Part shown: one piece after another, positions 58,500 to 64,000 of the stretch | Layout: each line of letters opens with the position of its first letter | Numbering within the stretch: position 1 is the stretch's first letter | Assembly (NCBI GenBank): GCA_021234155.1 | Contig: JAJEKV010000048.1 | Coordinates: 1,639,873-1,703,872, forward strand | From: Isoetes taiwanensis | Lineage: Eukaryota; Streptophyta; Lycopodiopsida; Isoetales; Isoetaceae | Length of the DNA stretch: 64,000 bases | Direction of reading: 5' to 3' | Program-made: the position numbers and the translations under genes | The notes under the pieces: model-generated | What the model saw: the letters and a program-made list of their open reading frames with translations, nothing else | Databases searched by the model: none | Told to the model about the DNA's origin: nothing

Positions 58500-59149
58500 A
58501 AATCCAACTTAAAAAGGTACTTAGCTCCTGTTAATCTATTTATGATCTCACCAATCCTAGGTAGCAGATACTTATTCTTGATTGTGATCTTATTCAAGGC
58601 ATGATAATCAATGCACATCCACATTGAACTGTCCTTTTGCTAAATTAGAATCACAGGATCACCAAAGGGGATTTGCTAGGGCTCACCCTTTGGCTAACAA
58701 CGCATGAGCCTGCTTCTTTACCTATTCTTGTTCCAACATGAACCGTCTATAGGGACTACAAAACACAGGTGGAAGCTCTTCACGTAGTTCCTCAAAGGAG
58801 CATATCCTGAAATTCATTTAACAGATCTTGCAATTCCTTCTAGCCCTTTGTATTCTTTATGATCGCTATCAGCACTTATATGAGAGCACTCTAAAATAGG
58901 ATAACATTGATCTATGCATTGAAGAAAACATTGATTGGAAGACTTACGTGCCAGCTTCTTGATCTGAAGCAATGATACGATCTTGGAGGCTCCATCCTGA
59001 GGACTCCCTTGCATATAGATCTCACGTCCATCATGCTTCAGCTCCACCAAGTGAATGTTCCCGTCTATTGCAGTAGGTTTAATCCACTGCAACCATATAT
59101 ACCTAGCACCACATCATAACGACCAACATCCAAGTGGTCAAAGTCAGCT

Positions 59150-60420
59150 TTTCTTGGTAACCTTGAATATTCAAAGGCACCCCAATAGCTTTACGACCCT
59201 GCACCTGAGGATCATTAATAAAAGGACAATCAACCTTGTACCGATTGGTCTTTCACAAGGCGATTGCAGTTCTTCCGCCAAGTTAATAGACATGAACATA
59301 TCAAAAGGCCACAATCCAGTATACCACCACATTTTGACCCGTAATACTGCCCAAGAAGCTAATAACCCGTCTAACAAACATCTTCATGATGTCTTTGATT
59401 GCAGGCTTATCAAGCGTGCATGGCAATGTCAGTAACTGTCTTAGCTTCTAGTTCCTCGTCAGTCTTTTTAGTCACATTTGATTTCTTCTGATCAGCTTTC
59501 TTGTTATGCAGTAGAGATCATTCACGACTGATGTGCCCAGGCTCTCCATATCTATGGAAGGTAATACCTTTCTTGGAAACATTGGTTTTAGAGTTTGCAT
59601 TATGCTTCTGGGACTCACCACCTGCAGACTTAGGCTAAGACTATTCAAACTTCCTCTTATTGAAAACTTTGTAGTATCCTCTTAAAGGACTCATCCTCTT
59701 CCCCAAGTTGATGAACCAACATAATCGTTCCCTCAAAATCCTCGGGCTTTAGTCCGATTATCTGCTTTTTAAGAGTAGCACTGGATAGACCACGTAAAAA
59801 GAAGCCAATTTGCTGAGCTTCAGACAAATCTCAAATCCTGTGGATATACGTTTATACCTTAGTAATGTAAGCACTAAGAGAACCTGTCTGTTTATAGTAC
59901 CGCAGCTTCTCAAGCACATCCTGAGCATTATACCAAGGTGCATAATCTCCAATAAAGTACTCCCTAAAATCAGACCAGGTGTTAATCATTTTTCATGGTA
60001 AGACCATTCCATCTAACTATAGGAGTCCGATTTGAGCTGTATCTGTGCAATAAACAATCGCGCCTTGTCATCTTTTTTGGTGGCTTCAAAAAAGATCTCT
60101 AGCTTGTCAATCTATGCTGAACTTATCTGTTCACATTTTTGCAACTTCTCAAGCACATCTTGAGCATCATGTTGAGATGCATAATCCCCAATAAAGTATT
60201 TTCTAAAATTAGACTAGATGTTAATCAGTTTTCATGGTAAGACCATAACTATAGGCGTCCGATTTGGGCTGCATCTGTGCAATAAACAATCGTGCCTTGT
60301 CACCTTTTATGGTGGCTTTCAAAAAGGTCTCTAATTTAATCCATGCTATTGCCTCCTCAACAGTGCATTTCCCATCCTAATTTGGGATCTTGGTGCAACT
60401 CGAGACTGCATACGTCTTCC
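59150..60420 (-). pseudogene. Gypsy gag and protease remnant with internal duplication
   Basis: A capsid-like region reads DYAPWYNAQDVLEKLRYYKQ and IGFFLRGLSSATLKKQIIGL. A zinc-knuckle remnant YGEPGHISRE lies near 59560-59530. A protease-like area is near 59340-59230. A segment of about 245 bp (cttctcaagcacatc..gtctctaatt) is tandemly duplicated at 59905-60115 and 60145-60340. Confidence 0.75.
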
Positions 60421-60506
60421 TTGCTCAAACTAGACCTCCTTGCTCAAACCAGAACTCTTCAATGACTGCTCCACAACAGCACTAGTATCATATACATCTG
60501 GGTCCA

Positions 60507-61390
60507 CCATCACCTTAGAGATTTCTCCTTTTCCACACACTTCCTATAGCCATCCTTGTCAGTAAGGATCTCTAATAGTTCTCATAGTAGCTTATGCATC
60601 CAATACTGCTTTGAGGCTCTATTGTATATCCAGCAAATCTTCGTCCCATTTCATCTACATGGATTTCGTGTTCTTCTAAATCTCCTGTACATGAGCACAG
60701 GTTCCTCTTCCATAGGAGTCGCTTGTCTTGCTACAGTATATGGGCCCACACTCGTTTCAGCATGCTCCATCTCAGCTACTCAAGGTCTAAGCCGTAACTT
60801 AGGCTTTGGTACCACTGTTCGAAACCATAATCTTAGTCCAATAATTTTGATTCATATTTCCATTAAGCCGTCAGAGTTTATATGACAAGTACTGACACCC
60901 ACGAGGCTATATATGTGATGATCATACCAGTATTTTACCATACCATCACCTTAGAGATTTCTCCTTTTCCACACACTTTCTATAGCCATCCTTGCCAACA
61001 AGGGTCTCCAATATAGTTCTCATAGTAGCATGTGTGTCCAATACTGCCTTGAGGCTCTGTTGTGCACACCCAGCAAATCCTCGCCTAATTTCATCTGCAT
61101 AGATTCCATGTTCTTCTGAATCTCCAGTACACACGCAGCCAACCTTGTTCATCAGGTTCCTCCTCCATAGGAGTCGCCCGCCTTGCTACAGTATGTGGGC
61201 CCACACTAGTCTCAACATGCTCCATCTCAGCTACTCAAGGCCCAATCTGCAACTTAGACTTTGGTACCATTGTTACGAATCAAAATCTTAGTCCAAAAAT
61301 TTCGATTCATATTCCCATTAAACCAACAGAGTTTACATAACAAGCACTAACGCCCATGAGGCTATATATATGACGATTATACGAGTATTT
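60507..61390. repeat. Tandem duplication of gypsy LTR end, PBS and leader (about 440 bp)
   Basis: Both copies run from accatcaccttagagatttct through cctccat/cttccataggagtcgc and the ctcagctactcaagg phrase to the PBS and the LTR start, at about 60507-60946 and 60946-61390. Confidence 0.8.
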
Positions 61391-61400
61391 TACCTATCAA

Positions 61401-61678
61401 AACATATATAATTGATACTGTCTGATGGGGACGCCCACGTGGCAACAGATTGTGCATTCTAAAGTCTAATGCATGGTTTTCCACAGACTTTTTCCGTCAA
61501 GCAAAAAATGAAAAATAATGGGGTAGCATTTGGACGCCAGATAATCTTGCAACGCTTCAATGCTCTGACCTTCTGCCTCGATTTTACCTCGAACGACTCC
61601 AAATCCGGCTTGGAACCAGTTTTCCAGCATCAGAATGAGGTGTTTAAACAAGATCCAGGATCAAAAGGAAAATGATGC
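61401..61678. other. No gene recognised
   Basis: Flank between the gypsy relic and retroposon copy D. Short open frames on both strands lack family similarity. Confidence 0.35.
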
Positions 61679-61810
61679 AGAATAGAATAGAATAGAATAG
61701 AATAGAATAGAATAGAATAGAATAGAATAGGTTTTTTAGCGTCCACAGAGACCAATTGGCCTATGGGACCCAAACAAAAAGAGAGCAGCAAGCGTATTAC
61801 TGACAGGCAG
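61679..61810 (-). mobile_element. Retroposon copy D
   Basis: The minus strand ends gggtcccata, hairpin AGGCC-AATT-GGTCT (61762-61749), ggacgctaaaaaac and (CTATT)10 (61679-61729). Homology with copy C runs to cctgtcagtaatac, after which it is 5' truncated. A degenerate aaaatga..tgcag flanks both sides. Confidence 0.8.
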
Positions 61811-62793
61811 AAGGAAAAAATGACGTAATGCAGCAGGCAAATTTACACTGGGGAGTTTAAAGCAGACATGGCTGCAATGCAAAGATGAAACAAAGAACAA
61901 TGGCTCAAAAATTCTTCATTTTAGGTTCTATGCAAGTTCTATGTCTATTACGGACGAATCAAACAATTGCCACAGAAGGAATTTTTAAACATTGCACCCA
62001 ATTCAACCGTGGCCAGCTAGATGCTATGAAATATGAATGGGCGAAAACTTAGCAAAATTTGCTTCTAAAAGAATGCCTCTATAGCTGTAAGCATTTTGAG
62101 CAGTTTTGGGTTGCTAACCATTGAGCATGGTAAACTAATGTTCTTCGTGTTTTTCTTTCTTCTTTTCTTTGTTGTTTTACCTTCAAAGTAAAGACAGAAT
62201 AACTGTAAGATTTAAACAGTATTTCTAGCAGACCAAGCATCCATAGGAGCAAACAATATGTCGTGATTCTATACATATCCATTTCCATCATAACTTACCG
62301 ATAGCACTAGTATTGTTCTTCTGCTCTGATTTCTATAATCCTCCTGACTCAAGCATGCTGTACTGGGTCGTCATAATCCTGTCTTGGCTGATCCGACCAG
62401 TCCTCTGCAACCTGATAGCCGCTCTAATTCTATCTTGGCCAATTCTAGCCTATCTGCCCAATTCTAGATGTTGTATGCTCCTATTTATTCGGCTCTTCTA
62501 CCTCGCTTCTAAAGCTTCATCATTAGGAAAAAATGGGGTCTCCAACCATCCTTAAACTTAATATTAAAAATTCCACCTAGGTTTACACATGGAGCCAATG
62601 GGGAGATACCTGTAATGTTCTAAGGGCACATTACGTGGCAATAGAAGTGTGCTCAATTTCTTACTAGGCATCCACATGGCCACTTTTAATTGGACACGAG
62701 TTTCAATAGGGCTTCTCTTGTGTGGGTAGAGATATCTATAATCTTACTTGATTTATGCGCGCATGAAATTCTAAACCTACGAAAATTTCCCAG
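61811..62793. other. No gene recognised
   Basis: AT-rich sequence with a CT-rich stretch at about 62140-62180. It may be upstream intron or promoter of the right-edge gene. Confidence 0.35.
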
Positions 62794-63934
62794 AAATATT
62801 TTTGAATATGGTAATCGTAATGGTTTAGGGTTAGGCTTTCTCGGAGGCAGAAAGAAGGCAGGAGTTCCGATTCATCCACTCGGTTCATCTCAAGATTTTG
62901 ATTGGAGGATCATCAAAACAAATCAGGTGCGACTTGCTAGTTTACATCAAATAAATTCCTGTTTGTAACATTGCCTTTGGTATAACAAGAGCAGAGGTTG
63001 CTCTGATGGAGTTGTACAATCCCATTCCATTGCGTGAGATCCAAATTTGTCCTAATCTTTGAGATCCATTTCAATCATTCTTAAATAGGCATTGATAGAA
63101 GTTTTAAGCTTGGGTTTCAGATAATTATGTGTATTTAAATGAGCTTAACATGCCATTTCATTCTTTCATATGCATTAAGATTGAAGTGTTCTGAAGCTGG
63201 TTTTTTAAGAAACAACTTGCTTCTCTTCTGCTACAGTTTGTATCTCTGCTGTAATCTAGTTTTGCTTTGCTTTTAATTTTGCTTTTTACATTATTACATT
63301 TCTCTCTTGGCAAGCCAATTCCTCTGTTATTTCTGCCAAAGTCCTGTTAGTGCTTAGTTCTCAAAAATCCAGTGCTTTGCTTATCATTTTGCATGACAAA
63401 ATTGTTGCTCAGATTCTTATTTTGTTGTCTGCAGGTGATGTCAACGCTTAGGTCTGGTCCAGATACAGTTATTGTGCGTAATCAGAAAAGTGAGAATGGT
63501 GATTGGCTTGAACTTCGTGTTTTGATTGGTTCATGGGTTACTATGATGCCTCGAACAACTGGTGAGCATAAGGTGGATAAGTCCAGGTTAAGTGACATCT
63601 CAACTCATTGGAAGGGACGAGTAAAAGACATTGTATTTAGTCATGGGGGTAAGAAGGTTCTGTTTTTTGTTGTGGAGCATGCTTACGGTCCACGTGAAAT
63701 GGCAAAGGAGTCAATTGCAGGGAAGTCGTAGCCAATTACATTTCCTCCTCTGACTTTGTTGATAGAGTTTCAGCTCAGAGCATTACAAGCGTCCTTGAAG
63801 TCTACCATTATAAGATCGGGCAGCTGTTATTTCAGGATTTTTCAAGGAAAAGTTTGCATGATGAAGGCATCTGGTTTCATAAATTCCACTATACAGTATC
63901 TGCAAGGCGCATAGGAAAACTTGTGGAGATCGGT
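62794..63934 (+). CDS. Unrecognised split gene, partial
   Basis: Exon 62794-62926 (acceptor tttcccag, donor gtgcga) reads NIFEYGNRNGLGLGFLGGRK, KAGVPIHPLGSSQDFDW and IIKTNQ. It joins in phase to an exon from 63435 (acceptor gtctgcag): VMSTLRSGPDTVIVRNQKSE, GDWLELRVLIGSWVTMMP, HWKGRVKDIVFSHGGKKVLF. The frame ends at a stop (63729-63731), but the next frame from about 63720 stays open for about 70 codons: EVVANYISSSDFVDRVSAQS, LEVYHYKIGQLLFQDFSRKS, WFHKFHYTVSARRIGKLVEI. Either a +1 frameshift or an intron ending ttgcag at 63719 is needed. I recognise no family; the W-x-G-x-V-x-D-I then V-L-F pattern recalls small beta-barrel domains but this is not an assignment. 5' exons are unknown. Confidence 0.5.
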
Positions 63935-64000
63935 CCTCAAGCTTAAAATCCATGGGTGCTGAATTCTGTGATCAGAAAGTAGTAACATCCTATCATATAC

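Larger units (their letters stand above)
56337..61400 (-). mobile_element. Ty3/gypsy LTR retrotransposon relic
   Basis: Terminal repeat starts (plus-strand view) TGTTATGAACCAAAATTTTAG at 56337, TGTTCGAAACC at about 60819 and TGTTACGAATC at about 61274. Next to the latter two, on the minus strand, is the primer-binding site TGGTACCAAAGC(C), a variant of the initiator Met type. Gag, protease and RT remnants lie between. All frames are broken and large parts (RNase H, integrase) are unrecognisable. Confidence 0.85.

Overview
The window looks like nuclear DNA of a land plant, most likely a seed-free vascular plant such as a fern (inference). Evidence: many split genes with GT-AG introns, plant families (serine acetyltransferase, HEN1, NPF transporter, plant BTB/POZ protein, DJ-1), plant-type L1 LINEs with a DUF4283 ORF1 and a zf-RVT tail, Helitrons, a TRIM, and exons resembling the ciliary protein IFT57, which suits a plant with swimming sperm. 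Little of it is intact coding sequence; most is layered mobile elements and gene fragments.

Layout. 1-3840: tandem repeats, then a decayed Crypton/ZMYM-type tyrosine recombinase. 4.7-7.5 kb: a LINE reverse transcriptase remnant (minus) and an ORF-bearing retroposon (A) ending in a hairpin plus microsatellite. 8.3-11.2 kb: a fold-back repeat, a 664-bp TIR element, and a 1.64-kb TIR element with an 8-bp target duplication that carries two IFT57-like exons. 11.18-44.04 kb: a tandem segmental duplication. Unit 1 (11183-32036) holds intact SAT copy 1, a decayed HEN1 gene, a 5.7-kb LINE, SINE-like repeats, a TRIM and retroposons B and C. Unit 2 (32040-44042) holds frameshifted SAT copy 2, a 4.67-kb Helitron and a Mutator-like MITE. 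Because the units are alignable, most insertions have an empty site in the other unit, which fixes their ends. 44.6-50.8 kb: NPF transporter fragments, a tRNA-Val gene, a PPR-like fragment, and a DJ-1 pseudogene cut by a LINE. 52.1-54.4 kb: an apparently intact two-exon BTB/POZ gene. 56.3-61.4 kb: a Ty3/gypsy relic with a duplicated LTR-leader. 61.7 kb: retroposon copy D. 62.8-63.9 kb: an unrecognised split gene.

Probably functional: SAT copy 1, tRNA-Val, the BTB/POZ gene and possibly the right-edge gene. HEN1, NPF, DJ-1 and SAT copy 2 all carry visible lesions. No pathway links the genes. The coherent story is the transposon record: one retroposon family (A-E) shares a 3' hairpin with compensating base changes and different microsatellite tails, and two TIR or rolling-circle elements carry host exons.
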